DNA of 64,000 bases, taken from NCBI GenBank assembly GCA_900188575.1, contig FYEU01000312.1, positions 439,920 to 503,919 on the forward strand, written 5' to 3'. Numbering within the stretch: the first letter of the stretch is position 1; every line of letters starts with the position of its first letter. This document shows, one piece after another, positions 1-11,581 of the stretch. The notes below the pieces were generated by a model that saw only the letters and a list, made by a program, of their open reading frames with translations, made no database searches and was not told the DNA's origin. Source of the stretch: Geosmithia putterillii (Eukaryota; Ascomycota; Sordariomycetes; Hypocreales; Bionectriaceae). Both the position numbers and the translations under genes were made by a program.

Positions 1-485
1 GCCAAGGCGCGCAAGGACCAGGGCGTTGAGGCGCCCGATACACCGTATGGCTCCCCTCGTTTCCTCTCTCTCTTTGCTGGTTGGGGTTGGCCTCCGGCGA
101 CCCCTGCCGGGGAGGCTGCCCTCGCTCCGCTCGCATGCGCAACCTTGGATCTATTCCCTCCGCATGCTTATGTTGACCTTGTGCAATGCTGACTGACTGC
201 AGACCTCACCTCCTCCCTCCCGAGACTATCCTGTCCGCCCACCAGGCAAACCACCTCGCCCCCCACCGCTCCCAGCTAAACGCCCGTCTGCAGACCTCGC
301 AGGCTAACAATGCGGCTCTGCACGACGTCATACTCGCCCAGCGCCGCGAGCTCGCCACCCTCCTCGGCCGCGTCGAGGCCGCCGCGGCGGATGTCGCTTC
401 CGCAAACGCCGTCCTGGGACCCCTCGCCGAGGGTATCGCCGCGGAGGCTAGGGCTGGGGACGCCGCCGTCCGGCAGAATCACTAG
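1..485 (+). CDS. nnf1: NNF1-like kinetochore (MIND complex) protein, 3' part
   Basis: Partial gene, cut by the left edge. Two exons are visible: 1-44 and 203-485 (stop TAG 483-485). They are joined over an intron 45-202 with donor GTATGG and acceptor CTGCAG preceded by a CTGAC branch site, and the reading frame is preserved across the junction. The C-terminal part reads PPETILSAH, then QLNARLQTSQANNAALHD, followed by a Leu/Ala heptad-like coiled coil. This resembles the C-terminus of fungal Nnf1, a MIND/Mis12-complex subunit that links inner kinetochore to microtubule-binding proteins. The intron contains one copy of the dispersed GC-rich repeat. The N-terminal part is missing, so the family call rests on this short tail. 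Confidence 0.65.
88..140 (+). repeat. Dispersed GC-rich repeat, copy A (in the NNF1 intron)
   Basis: Starts with the shared core GCCTCCGGCG, then a CCTGCCGGGG segment, and ends with CTCGCTCCGCTCGC. The same order of blocks occurs at 524-575, 1509-1553 and, inverted, 47067-47119. It lies wholly inside an intron, so it does not affect the protein. Confidence 0.6.
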
Positions 486-523
486 CTAGCACTGTACACG
501 TGCCTCTTTGGCCTTTGTTTTAT

Positions 524-575
524 TGCCTCCGGCGGCCCTGCTGGGAGTCAGGCAGTCATCGTTTCGCTCGTGGGT
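524..575 (+). repeat. Dispersed GC-rich repeat, copy B
   Basis: Begins TGCCTCCGGCGGCCCTGC, continues TGGGAGTCAGGCAG and ends in TTTCGCTCG. Block order matches copies A, C and D. Confidence 0.6.
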
Positions 576-1508
576 ATGCTCATGCTTTTGTTTTGGGGCT
601 GTTGGCACAACGGGTCATCCGAGCACACCTCCACTCGCGGGTGTCAACATGGATCGCGGCGTATATGGACATGGTTGTGGGTTCGATTTTGGAGTTGGAA
701 TGGTCAAGATACCACTGTTTTATACTGAATGTCATTTACGTGCATACTATGCCTGCCCGGTCCCTTTTGATTCTGCTATGCATGATCTCTACATGCTCAT
801 ATGCCCCTGCATAGTACTCAGTTTGTACTCCGTACTGTGACCTGTGTGCCAAGAACCCTTACCTCACATCATACCTACATATAGTATGCTCAACCTATAC
901 TTCACGTAGCTGCTTCGCATGTTCAGCCTACTAACAATTCTTTGCAGATGGCCCGTCCTTTCCAATGCTGTGTCTGTTATATCATGTATTGACAGTATAT
1001 GCTATATACATCTCGCCCAACATGCAAAACACTCAAACAGTTCAATGTCAATGTCAATGCCAATGCCGGACAAAGCCAAGGCCGAAACCCAAGCCCAAGC
1101 CAACGACGAGGCCAATGACAGTCGAAAAACAAAACTCCAAGCTAAATCGTACCAAGATTCATCATGCATGTATGCAAAATATAAAACTCCATGCGCCACT
1201 CCATGCATCGACCCGACAGACACCGTGGAACAGCACGGTTTCCGTCGTCTGCAATGGGTTTGTTGTTCTTGTCCCTCGAGAAAGGGATGCGATTCATAAG
1301 ACCAATGTCTGGTGGGATATTGCCGGACAAGGGCATGTAGTATAGTAGGAATGAGGATGAGACAGGACCAGCGCTCTCCATACTCGGGGTGCACATGTCC
1401 TGCACATGGGGGACTAATATGTCCACGTTGTATGCTATGTGGGCGTGATGTCTGGCCAGCCTAACTTCAAGCAAGGTCCCATCACTGACCCATGATATGT
1501 ATGCGGTA

Positions 1509-1553
1509 TGCCTCCGGCGGTCCTTCCGGGAGCTGGCTGGACTCGCTGCGCGT
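1509..1553 (+). repeat. Dispersed GC-rich repeat, copy C
   Basis: Begins TGCCTCCGGCGGTCCTTCC, continues GGGAGCTGGCTGGA and ends CTCGCTGCGCGTG. It shares a 12-nt identical core TGCCTCCGGCGG with copy B. Confidence 0.6.
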
Positions 1554-1613
1554 GTACGTCTGTAAGGTACATCCGTTTGCGCTGCAATCGAACTTTGGTA
1601 TGCTGCGTGCTCG

Positions 1614-3130
1614 CTAGATGCGCATATTCTCCGTGTGCACAACCTGCCAGGGTCCGAAAAACTCTACCTCGCCATATGCAGGCGGCAGGACCCTAACCAT
1701 GCGTCCGGTAGACCAGTCGACGAACCACTTCCTGCCCTGCCGGATAATGAAATTCGACTTGCGTGGGCTCCGGAAGAGCAGGTTGCTGTAGCACAACTTC
1801 GCGTAAAGCATGTCGTGCGCCGAGGACCAGCGGTGCTCGGGCACCCACTTGCCCGAGTGGGGATCTACGCCGTCGTTGTGGTACGACGAGGAGCTCAGGC
1901 GGCGAGATGGATCCAGGCGTGGGGGACACCTCTCGTCGTCAACTGCGCCGTCGTGGTCATTGTCGTCGCTGTCGCTGTCCTGGGCGCCGTTGCCGCCCTC
2001 AAGAACCAAGCCGTCTCCCGGGCGCGAGTCCTCCTCTTCTGGCGAGATGTGCGATGATGATAGCTCATCGGGGCTTTGGTACAGGCTGGGCAGTGGGCCG
2101 GGTAATGTCGAGCGGCGTCTCAGCGTACGCGTTTCGGCTTGCACGTCGTCAGCAGTGGGGTTGGCGTCGGCGTCGGCCTGCGGGGGCGGTGATGTGTCGT
2201 CGTCGTCGTCGTTCTCGGGCTGGGCTTCGGGCCGCCGGACCGGCGATGGGAGGCGGTACCAACGCACGCGCTGGACTCGCGGTATCGACATGTCGCGGGG
2301 AAAGTCGCGGTCGTCGATAGGCAAGGCGAGGTCGATGGCGGCAAAGAAAGCCTCGAGCCACTGGTTAAAGGTGCTGAGTTCGATGCACGAAAGGAGAAAC
2401 TGGTCCGTCTCGGCACGGACGCGGATGACGTAACGGCGTCTGCACTTGTCAGTATGATTTGAACTCATCATGAAGGGATGATCACAGCATAGATGTAACA
2501 TGAGTTGAAGGACTCCACTGGAACTCACTTCTTATAGTCGGCAGCTATGCCAGCGTCTGCATAAAGCAGACTGTACGACTTTTCCAGCTTGCCCTTGCGC
2601 ATCCACGGGGGGTTGTCCGGGCTAATCTTAGGACCGTCCTGCGGGGTCCTGCCCCAGGTGCGGTTCTTCTTGACCTTGTAGAAGTTGAGGGCGGTGCCGG
2701 TGAGGGTGGCGTAGGTGGTGTGCCAGCGACGGTCTTCGGCGCGCTTGGTCGTGTCCTCGATCTCGTGCTTCTTCATGAAGATGCCCTCGAGGTCGATAGA
2801 ACTTGAGTAGCCGGGAAGGGATTCGGCGGTGGGAGTGGTAGGCGAGGAGGGGACACCAGTGGCGGACGGGCGGCGGCCGTGACCACTGCCCTTCTTGGTC
2901 TGGGGTAACGAGGCCGAAGCCGAGACCGAAGATTCGGCCGGGGAGCCGTGGAAGCGGGGGTCGTCGGTCCGGTACGGGGGAGGGGGCTCGGATCGTCGAG
3001 GCAGAAGCGTCATGATGGGCCGGTAGTCCTGGTCCATAGAGATGGGGTGGTGGGCGTTCCCCCCCGGAGGCGGAGCCTGCCTGGTCGGCGGTCCATGGGG
3101 GAGGACGGAAGGATCATTGCGTGGATCCAT
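1614..3130 (-). CDS. PH-domain protein
   Basis: Two exons, 3130-2529 and 2439-1614, joined over an 89-nt intron (donor GTGAGT, acceptor TGCAG). They give 475 residues. The N-terminal ~100 residues are Pro/Ser-rich and look disordered. A pleckstrin-homology domain follows (about residues 112-250): it begins DLEGIFMKKHEIEDTTKRAE with RRWHTTYATLTGTALNFYK, and ends in the WLEAFFAAIDLAL helix expected at the end of a PH fold. The intron falls inside this domain. The middle of the C-terminal part is acidic and Ser-rich, and the last ~90 residues are again compact (GKWFVDWSTGRMVRVLPPAYGEVEFFG). PH domains bind phosphoinositides or proteins at membranes. The partner here is unknown, and I do not recognise a named orthologue. 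Confidence 0.85.
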
Positions 3131-4570
3131 GGCGGGTGGTGATGGTCAAAGCGGTGATATATATGACAAGGATAAATGAGGCTGGCGTGAGAAGAGCCGG
3201 CGTGAGAGTGCGTGAGCAGGCGATTCTTTTAAAAATGAAATGTGCGACCACGACTTGACACCAGCTCACGTTGATGAGAGATGGTGTCAAGCGTGGGCAG
3301 CTGATGATTCTGGAGGCGGTGCAGCCGGGTGGTGAAGCGTCAAGCGTGTGAAGGACGGAGACGACGGGGCAGCTCGGGCTGGTAGGCGAGCGATGATGGA
3401 GACTCCGGGGATGGAGGTGGCTGAGAGAGAATGATCATAGCGACGTGACTCGAGGCATGACGAAGCAGGCGGTGATGGTTTGACAAGGTATTAATGCCGT
3501 GGGAGGGGGCCGTTTCAAACGGTGTCTGTGTTTCCTGTCCCTTTTTTTCTCGTTGAGGGGGAGAGGCAGTAAGGAAGGACGAGACGAAGTTGGCAGAGGT
3601 ACGAGTAGTAGTAGTAATGTCAGGCGTAAAGTCGAGTCGCAAGGCCGGTGCTAGGGAGAGAGGAAGAGGATGCACAGGGGCACGGCTGTTCCTGTCGCAA
3701 GATTATGAGCGACAAGTGCCAGTCGGGACCGAAAGAAGGAAGGTGATCGGCAGGTCGAAACAAGGATCACTTATGGCGTGTGATGAGTTTGAGTTGGGTT
3801 AAGCTGAGCTGAGTTTGAGTCGAGTCGCGCCGGCAAAAGTGTGTGGAATGAGATGAAAATGAGAGAGAATAAGAGGGAGAAGAACGAAAAGAGTAGATAT
3901 GTATGTCGGAGTGAGATCCGGGCCCAGGTTCAGGTCCGGGGAAGAAGATGGGAGGCTGAGAGAGAAGGAGTGGTGGAAGTTGGTAATGGACGGTCGGCGG
4001 TCGTTCTTTGTATTGGCGCGCGTGGTGGGCGGTTGGTTGGGATTACTCTCAGTACATATGTACGGAGTACGGAGTATTACTCGTACGCTGTATGGGTGGT
4101 GCTCTGTAATACGAGTACAGGCAGGTAGACAGGTACCAGTCCCGCCGGGCTGCAGAAGCGAGAGGTGAGGGAGAGCGGGAAGAGAGAGGGTCGAAGAAGT
4201 ACTCTCTCAGAAGTACTCTCGTGAAGAGAGACACACAGAGAGTGGGAGAGAGATGGGGGAAAAAAGGTGCTCCGGTAGGGCTAATAAGCCAATACCAAAT
4301 ACCGAGCAAGGGCGTGACAGGGGCAGGGAAAGAGAAAAGGAGGAAAAGAGAAGAAGAAGAAGGAAAAAAAGCAACGGTTCAATAGAGAAAAAAAGGAAAG
4401 AAAAGAAGAGTGAGAAAAGGGACCGAGTCGAAACCCGGGGGTGGCGGCGGCTCGCAGAGAGACAATGGTTCAAATGTTGAATGGGTGGAGGGGCCCTTGG
4501 TCCTTGGAGGTCAGAGAGAGAGAGGGGCGGTCGATCAGTTCAGTGGCCCTTGGTCGCCTGGCCCTCTTTG

Positions 4571-4593
4571 TACGGAGTACGGAGTACGGAGTA
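4571..4593. repeat. Three overlapping TACGGAGTA motifs
   Basis: TACGGAGTA occurs at 4571, 4578 and 4585, each overlapping the next by two bases, so the unit is the 7-mer TACGGAG. A two-unit version is at 4061-4076. Confidence 0.85.
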
Positions 4594-5675
4594 ATACGTC
4601 GTAGAGAGAAGCGGTCGGGTCGGGCTATTACTCAAGAAGATCACAAAGGTACGGTACGGTACTCGTACTCCCGAACAACTAAAGTACGGGTCGTCAAAAG
4701 GTACGATGACTATTACGGATGGGTACGTACGGCTTTACGGAGTACTTGGTACTATTACTCGTATGGATGAGACGGGGAAGGCGATGTCGCATTGCGGCAG
4801 ATTGGCCCTTTGTCGAGACTGGGACTGGGACGTAGGCGTGGGTTTCGGAAGGCAGGGATCGGGGTCACTGTCAAGTTGGTGAGTCGGCCGTATTCTGGGG
4901 ATGATTGGACAGGCATGGATGGAGCATGTGTGCCGCTGTTGAAAGTTCTTGACGATATTGTCACTTTTTAACTTCTGTATTTGTGTAGCACCCGTAATAC
5001 TTCGTACATCCGGTAGTGTGGATGTAAGCGAGGGTGGGAGTGAATGAGTGAGTGAGAGGGAATGAGAGATACCTTGTACACAGAGCGAGAGAGAGCGAGA
5101 TAGAAAGCTGCGATGATGAGAGTGACGACTGGACCTACGCTGTACGGAGAAAGTGTTTGCTACGAGTACTTCGCAAGTGCAGGCGCGAATGGCAGGCGCG
5201 AGTGGAATGGAAGTTGCAAAAGGCCCAGGCAAGTAGGAGTCAGTGCAGGGCGCTAAGCCATTTCTGGTAGGAGGTGGTAGACGGGCTGCCGGGGACGGGC
5301 AACAACTAGCAAGAACGGTTACCACTTTGGTACGAGCACTATTGCTCTTCAGTCACAAGCATTATACCACTATAAATTAGTCCTCTGAACCGCTGTAATA
5401 CGCTGTACGAAGTACGGATACGTACCAGGTATTAATGAACAGTCATCCATCAACTGCATCGCCAGTAATACGAGCATGACAATTATACATCTGGACGCAC
5501 TCTCATCTACTCTCTTACAGCCTCATCCTACCATTCAATAATAGTACCATTGTCGAGCCATGCAATTCCCTATTCTGTACAGCGTACTCTGTACTCGTGC
5601 GTTGGCTAAGACCTCATAGTAACAGTGGCTGTGTAATACACTCCTACGGCGTAGCCTGCAGCGGTCTACAAAAAG

Positions 5676-5696
5676 CCATCCATCCATCCATCCATC
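5676..5696 (+). repeat. CATC microsatellite
   Basis: Five perfect CATC units in an intergenic region. Confidence 0.9.
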
Positions 5697-8600
5697 AGGG
5701 TACGCGTACTTTTGCATACAGGTACGGATACAATGCAAAGAGTCTAATCGGCCAACGCTTCGGATACATACAGCGTACAGCGTACATGCGCAGTCTGTAG
5801 TACTACTAGTAGTACGTCGTAGTATGTAGTATGCTGTGAGTAATACCAAGACCAAGACAATCCTCTGATCCGACTTCTCACTCACACTCTCACACACTCT
5901 CACACACGCACCTTTGCGACGGCCAGGGGCGGCCACAACATCCGATCGGCAGCCGTCGGCAGCCCAGCGGCAGCCCTGGCAATGGCAACCTGGTTCGGTC
6001 AATATGCCATTGCCCGAGAGTCATACCTGCCAATGCTGTATCAAATATTCTCAATGCCTACGAGTACTACGCCGTAATACTTGTACGCATAGGCATACTA
6101 CTGGGTGCTCGTGCTGTGTAATGCTTTATCCAAGTGCGCATCAGCTTGTACATCTACCAGCAACCAACATATGTTCCCTTACAAAGTATAAGTCCCTCTA
6201 CTCGTTCGTCCACGTGCTCTTGACCACGTCGCATTCGTAGATTACTCGCCCTCCCCCTCCTCCTCCCCTCAACTTTCTCACCCGCCCGTGCTGTCGGAAC
6301 TTTTGGCAAACGCCGCCGGCCCCTCCAGCTGGGGCCCTCCCACCCCCCTGTGTTGGTGGGGCTTGGCACCTTTGCTTGAGGATCCACTCTTCTGGTGCGT
6401 CCTCACTCACACTTTTTGCTTCACACGCCAGACAGAGACTCATCACTCACACACGGCTGCTCTAAGCTTCTAGGCCACCACCAACAAAACAATCATGACT
6501 GTGACCACTCATAAAGACCTTGTCATCCCTTGGCATTAACACATTAATTCCTCCCCCAGCTCAGCCTGTGTGTTGATCTGCCCAGTACGACGTAGCATTT
6601 TATCAATCTACTCGTGGCATCTAGTCGTTGTATCTGTAACTAAGGTCCAACTCACAGTGGTCCTTTGCAGCGGCGGTGGCCCTACGGAGTAGTCGTGTGC
6701 GTACATACTTTCACTCACACGTATCCGTACACACACACATCTCGGCCTTCCGAACCTTTCGCTTCAGCCTCTGTCTAATACTCCATAGTCCATACTCATC
6801 CTGAATGGACGACAATGTCAAAACACCCCCTTTACGTACCCCATCTGTCATCCCATTCACCATGTACTCGGTACTCTCGGCACTTTTAAAGTCTTTTCTT
6901 ATCCGAAATGCCTAAAACCACATGGTCTTTTTTTTCCCTTGCACTTTCCCACACTCACTCCCTTCATCACAACGTTAGTGCCTGTGCTGCTGCCTTGCCG
7001 CCGCTCCTTGCCGTGTACAGTGTCTGAGTACGAGTATTAACCTCGTGCCCCTTGGCAAGTTACGCGTATGGGAACTTTTTTTTCTCCCCTTGGGCCTTGG
7101 GCCTTTACCAATACTCGTAGCATTGTAGCATTGGATTGGGTCTCGGTCTCCTTGAACTAACGCAAGTACGAGCGTCGTCAAAAATCCCCAATTACGTACG
7201 AACACGGAGTACAGTTTGTCCAATTGTTGGTAGCAGATGGCTCCAGCCTCAACACCGAATCATGCCCTTGACCAGTAGGCTCCTCTCAAAAGGCTCCTCT
7301 CATGTTGGCTTCCTTGCCTTGCCTTGCCTTGCAGCCTCCATCCAGCCCAGTTCAGGCGCCGCCGCCCCGCTTAGATCTCCGTCCGAAACGACGTAATGGT
7401 ACGAGATACGAAGGGGCGAGATGACTCTAGCGGAGCCATGACCTGGTTGTTGTACTCGTACGGCGTACGGATACTTGACTCCGTATGTGAATAGTACCAG
7501 GTAATAATAGTATGCAATAATACCTGCACTGGTATGCCGTGAGTAATCCCATTGCAGGTCAGTACGAAGTAAAATACCACCGCAACGTACAGACTGAATC
7601 CGACGCGACCATGCCAGAGTCAAGGTGAGAGTCCAGGTGGGATCACCATGAGAGTCACAATTGTGGTTAGTAATACTCGTACCATCGAATACCTTCTCGC
7701 TTGCAGCACATATTCATCCATTGATCCAACGGATTCCGCTCCCTACCCCCCGTCGGGCCCGTCCTGTCCTGCCGGTCCGTCGACACGTGAACGATTTGAG
7801 TGAATGCTACGTCGCAGTACAGGTACATACTCACACTCACCTCACTCACTCACGCACTCACACACACACACACTTCACACCTTTACCCACCTGCGCGGAT
7901 ACAAGTAGTCAACAAAATCGTCATCGTGCCTACCAGTTTAAAAACAGATATCGCACTTCTGGTCTGCAGTCCCCTTCTCACCAATGCCGTCCCCCATCGC
8001 CCATCGCAATCTAAGATAAAGCCCCCAGTTGTGCCGGCATGTCACGAAATCACGACATCCATCCACCCGGTAAGAGGGGGGAAGGCCTTGTCCGCGCCCA
8101 TGCCCGTGTGCCCGTGCAACTCTGCTGCCTCCGATACCTGTGGGTTCGCTGTGCGGCGTGCCTTGGCCCTTGACGGGCCCCAGGTGCCAAGTGCCAGGTT
8201 GGCTGCAGGTCTTCTGCAGGCTGGCTGCAAGCTAACAGGCAAAACACCACACCACATCAGACACCCCGGCCGGCTTTTTGGCGGGGACAAAATCCAGAGC
8301 AAGCAAGCAAGCAGGCAGGCAGGCAGGCAGCCTACGGAATATTACTCGCACATAATACAGCCTACATAGTACACAGGTAATACTGAGCAAAAGCACGGGC
8401 ATTACGGAGTACAGAGTATTACTCCCGTTACCTACAAGTACCTATTAATACCAGTAGCAAGCAAACAAGCAAGCAAGACACACACGCCGTACTACTCCCG
8501 CAACAGTCCCAATCCCGAGACACCCAAGACCACCGAGATGCCACACCCGCGGACACCGGCGACACCACCACCACAAGTCCGACCCGACCATCGTGCGTGC

Positions 8601-9330
8601 CCCCCTCCCGGGCCTACCCTTCCCTCCCACCCCCAACGGCCTTCCCGTCTTGGCATCACGCACTGCCCTTCGGGCCTTGGCCCTTTGGCGGTTCTGGGTC
8701 CTCTCAAACAAATAGACTCGGACAACACTTGGCTTCCATCTACCGAGAGCATTACGAGTATTTCCTCCGTACAGAGAGTATCGATCGCATTCTCCTGTAC
8801 AATACCCCCGGGTACACCTACCGAACCACATCACGGAGTATTACAAGTTACAATTACAACCAAAGAAAGAGGTGTGTGTCCCCCACACACCTCGGACGCC
8901 GTCAGACCGACATGATATGCCACCCATCATCCTCCAAGTCAGGCACTCACTCATCCGTTATCTACAATAATACGCACCACAGTGACCATCAATGATTGTA
9001 GTCAATTGCCCATCTATTTCCCTTTGCCCATTTTCCATCAACCAAACTCCTCCGGGAACCCCTTTCCTGTATTTTTCAAGCCTAGCCGCCCAGAAAAGAC
9101 AAAGGCAAATATGATACATGCAACCATCGTCAACATCCACATGTCTCGAGAAGTCGCTGCCCAGAGGAGCCGTTGTAAACGTCTCCCCTCTCTGGCTGCT
9201 GGCTCCCCCCCCCTTTTCTTCTTCCTTCTCCTCTTACTCCCTCCACCCAGTCCCGGCTTTAGCCAAGTCCGGACCTAGTCGCAATATTAACTTGGTCTCT
9301 TTCAACCAAACCCAAGCTCCCATATACTCC

Positions 9331-9360
9331 CACCTGCCACCTGCCACCTGCCACCTGCCA
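9331..9360 (+). repeat. CACCTGC tandem repeat
   Basis: Four perfect 7-nt CACCTGC units plus a partial unit, about 460 bp beyond the stop of the G3BP-like gene. Confidence 0.9.
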
Positions 9361-9815
9361 CGTCCACAGCCGTGGACATCACAAAGCCGACGCTGCGCCA
9401 AATGCAAAACCAAGACGTAAAGAAATAGTAATAAAAAGAAACAACAAAGTCTTGGTAAGAAAAAATCATCTCGAAAACAAGACACACAAGAATCAAAAGG
9501 TGGAAATGGCAAATGCGGCTCCCACCAAACTCCAGATCCCATGCTGCCGTTACCGCACCCTCCCGTTTACTTTTGTAGTTTTCTTCTTCCCTCCCCCTGC
9601 TGTAAATCTAGACCGATGGTCGTACATCCCCGAGGCGGGGTTGGTTCGGTTGGGTTGACACGCAGACTGGCTGACATTACCAGAAAGCCATGCCTACCCC
9701 ATGAAGTGAGGACAGCCTAATGGCTGCTCCCCTCCAAGAGCCGACGGCATCCACCATCTCCAGAAGATCCGGCGATACCTGTCGACCCGACACCCTAGTT
9801 AGGGCATTGTGCTTT

Positions 9816-11581
9816 CTAAGCGCTGGTGGCCTGGGCACCACCGCGGCCGCGGGGAGCACCGCCGCGACCACGGCCCTGGCCGCCAAAGTTGCCGCGTCCC
9901 TGTCCGCCGGCACGGTTGCCGCTGAAGCCGCCACGGCCACGCTGGGCACCACCGCCGCGGCCATAGCCGCTGCCGCCGTAGGCCGTCGACTTGGGACGGC
10001 GCTGCTCGACAATAATCTGCTCTCCGTTGACAACGTGAGGGTTCGAGGCCAGGGCGGCGCTGAAACCCTCAGGGGTCTTGTACTCAACAAAGGCGCAGTT
10101 CTGTACAAGAACACGGTTAGCCTGTGCCGGAATTACCAGGTGTATGGATGTAAGCTTACCTTCTCGCGGTTGATGTCGAAATAGGCCATCTCACCGTGAG
10201 CCTCGAGCGCCTTCTTGAGATCCGCCTCCTGGACCTTGTCCGTGACGTACTTGACGTAGCCAAGCGTGCCCTCCTTCTCCGGGGCGGCTGCCGAGATGGA
10301 CTGCGGGCGGTTCTGACGCTTCGATTCGGAACCGGCGGTCTGCCAGCCGGAGACATCCTTGGAAGGGGCCTCGGTGGTGGCGGGGGTAGCAGCAGGGGCA
10401 GCCTCAGTTGTCGGGGCAGCAGCCTGAGTGGCAGCCTGAGGGGGAGGGGCGCGGCTGGCCGAGGTCTGCGCGGGAGGCGTGGCCGTCTTAGGCAGAGGGA
10501 CAACCGGGCGAGGACCGGCGGCGGCAGCAGCACGGCTAGCCCAGGTCATGGGCTTGGGAGGGCCGGTGGGCTCAGCAGGAGCGGCGGCAGCCGGGGCCTC
10601 CTCGGCGCGGGTGGCCTCGGGCTTGACGGCCGGAGTAGGCGAAGGCTCAGCAGGCTTCTCAGCCTCCTTGGTGGTCTCCTCCGCCACCTGCTCGGCGACA
10701 GCCTCAGGGTTGGCGGAGGAGTCAGGCTGCTCAGCAGAGGCAGAATCGGCGAGAGCAGGGGCGGGAACCTCGCCGTTGGGCGTGGCGTCGGCGGCGGCCT
10801 CCTCGAGCTTCTCGTCGATAACCTCGGGCTTCAGCTCAGCTGACTCGGCCTCGGGGGCCTCGGTGGCAGCCTCAGGCTCCTCAGCAGCGACAGGGGCATC
10901 GTGCTCGGTGGCAGCCTCAACAGTAGCCTCATCGGCCGTCTCATCGGCGTCCTCATCGATGTAGCGGAGAATATCGTTGAGGACAAAGTAGCCCGAGGGC
11001 TGCTGGGCGAGAACAAAGCTCTGAACGAACTTCTTGGGCTCACCAGCCTTGCTGGAGATCTCGCCAATGACCTGAATAACAATGGACTCGAAAGAAGCCT
11101 GTGAGTCAACGTTGGAGATGCGGACCTTGCTGTCCTGGAAGTCGAGGTTCTTGATGCGCTCCTGGATGGCCTGATGCGGAAAAGAAGTGTTAGCCAGACT
11201 GTATTATTTCTGACCTAACGCCGGGGAGTATATGGCGTGAATTTACCTGACGGCCAACAGCGACGTTGGCGACTTCGGCCTCGACGCCGCTGACGAACTG
11301 GGAGCGCTTTCCGTAGAAAAGCTTAAATAGAAGTCAATATTGGAGGTACGCGAAATCAGGGGCAGATGGAGGACAGGGGAACGTACGTGGAGCTTCTCAG
11401 GAGACTTGCTTAGGGTGGTGTAGTACTGCTCAACAAAGTACCAGCCAACCTCGTCCTTGGACAGATCGTTGCTAGCGCCCGAGGAGTTGGCAGGGTCGAT
11501 GCTGGCAGGGGCAGTGTTGTACTGATCGGTGGGGGGAGTCTTGTACTGGTCCTGGTGGACGAAGCTTCCGTTGGTGGCCAT
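9816..11581 (-). CDS. NTF2 and RRM domain protein, G3BP/Nxt3-like
   Basis: Four exons: 11581-11387, 11321-11247, 11170-10160, 10100-9816 (stop at 9816). They are in frame and give 521 residues. An NTF2-like domain at about 44-170 runs from DEVGWYFVEQYYTTLSKSPE, through LFYGKRSQFVSG, to SGYFVLNDILRYIDED. A long Ala/Glu/Pro-rich acidic linker follows. An RRM at about 410-490 begins GYVKYVTDKVQEADLKKALE, with CAFVEYKTPEGFSAAL on the far side of intron 3. The C-terminus is RGG-rich. This order (NTF2, acidic linker, RRM, RGG) is that of animal G3BP and fission yeast Nxt3: cytoplasmic RNA-binding proteins involved in stress granules and ubiquitin protease regulation. The family is clear; the role in this fungus is inferred. 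Confidence 0.9.

Larger units (their letters stand above)
486..1613. other. Intergenic region with two copies of the GC-rich repeat
   Basis: About 1.1 kb between the NNF1 and PH-domain gene 3' ends. No ORF looks like a real gene. It holds repeat copies B (524-575) and C (1509-1553), one TACTCCGTA motif (826-834), and a short TCAATG/CCAATG hexamer run near 1045-1068. Confidence 0.7.
3131..9815. other. 6.7-kb gene-poor region with short repeats
   Basis: No credible coding exon on either strand. The longest open frames are low-complexity and lack codon character. The segment next to 3130 should hold the PH-gene promoter. Contents: purine/pyrimidine-rich tracts (about 3840-4450), tandem and single TACGGAGTA motifs (4061-4076, 4571-4593, 4736, 6683, 8403), a CATC run (5676-5696), CACTCACA-type runs (5877-5910, 7830-7872), CCTTG repeats (7316-7333), a GGCA run (8311-8331), and four CACCTGC units (9331-9360). 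It could contain non-coding transcripts, but nothing here proves it. Confidence 0.65.

Noticed and set aside
4735..5325. 196-codon open frame on the minus strand
   Set aside because: Low-complexity Ser/Pro/His composition, no domain, crosses repeat motifs and shows no exon-like codon bias.
5676..9360. CRISPR-like arrays
   Set aside because: The tandem repeats are microsatellites without unique spacers of constant length, and the genome is eukaryotic.
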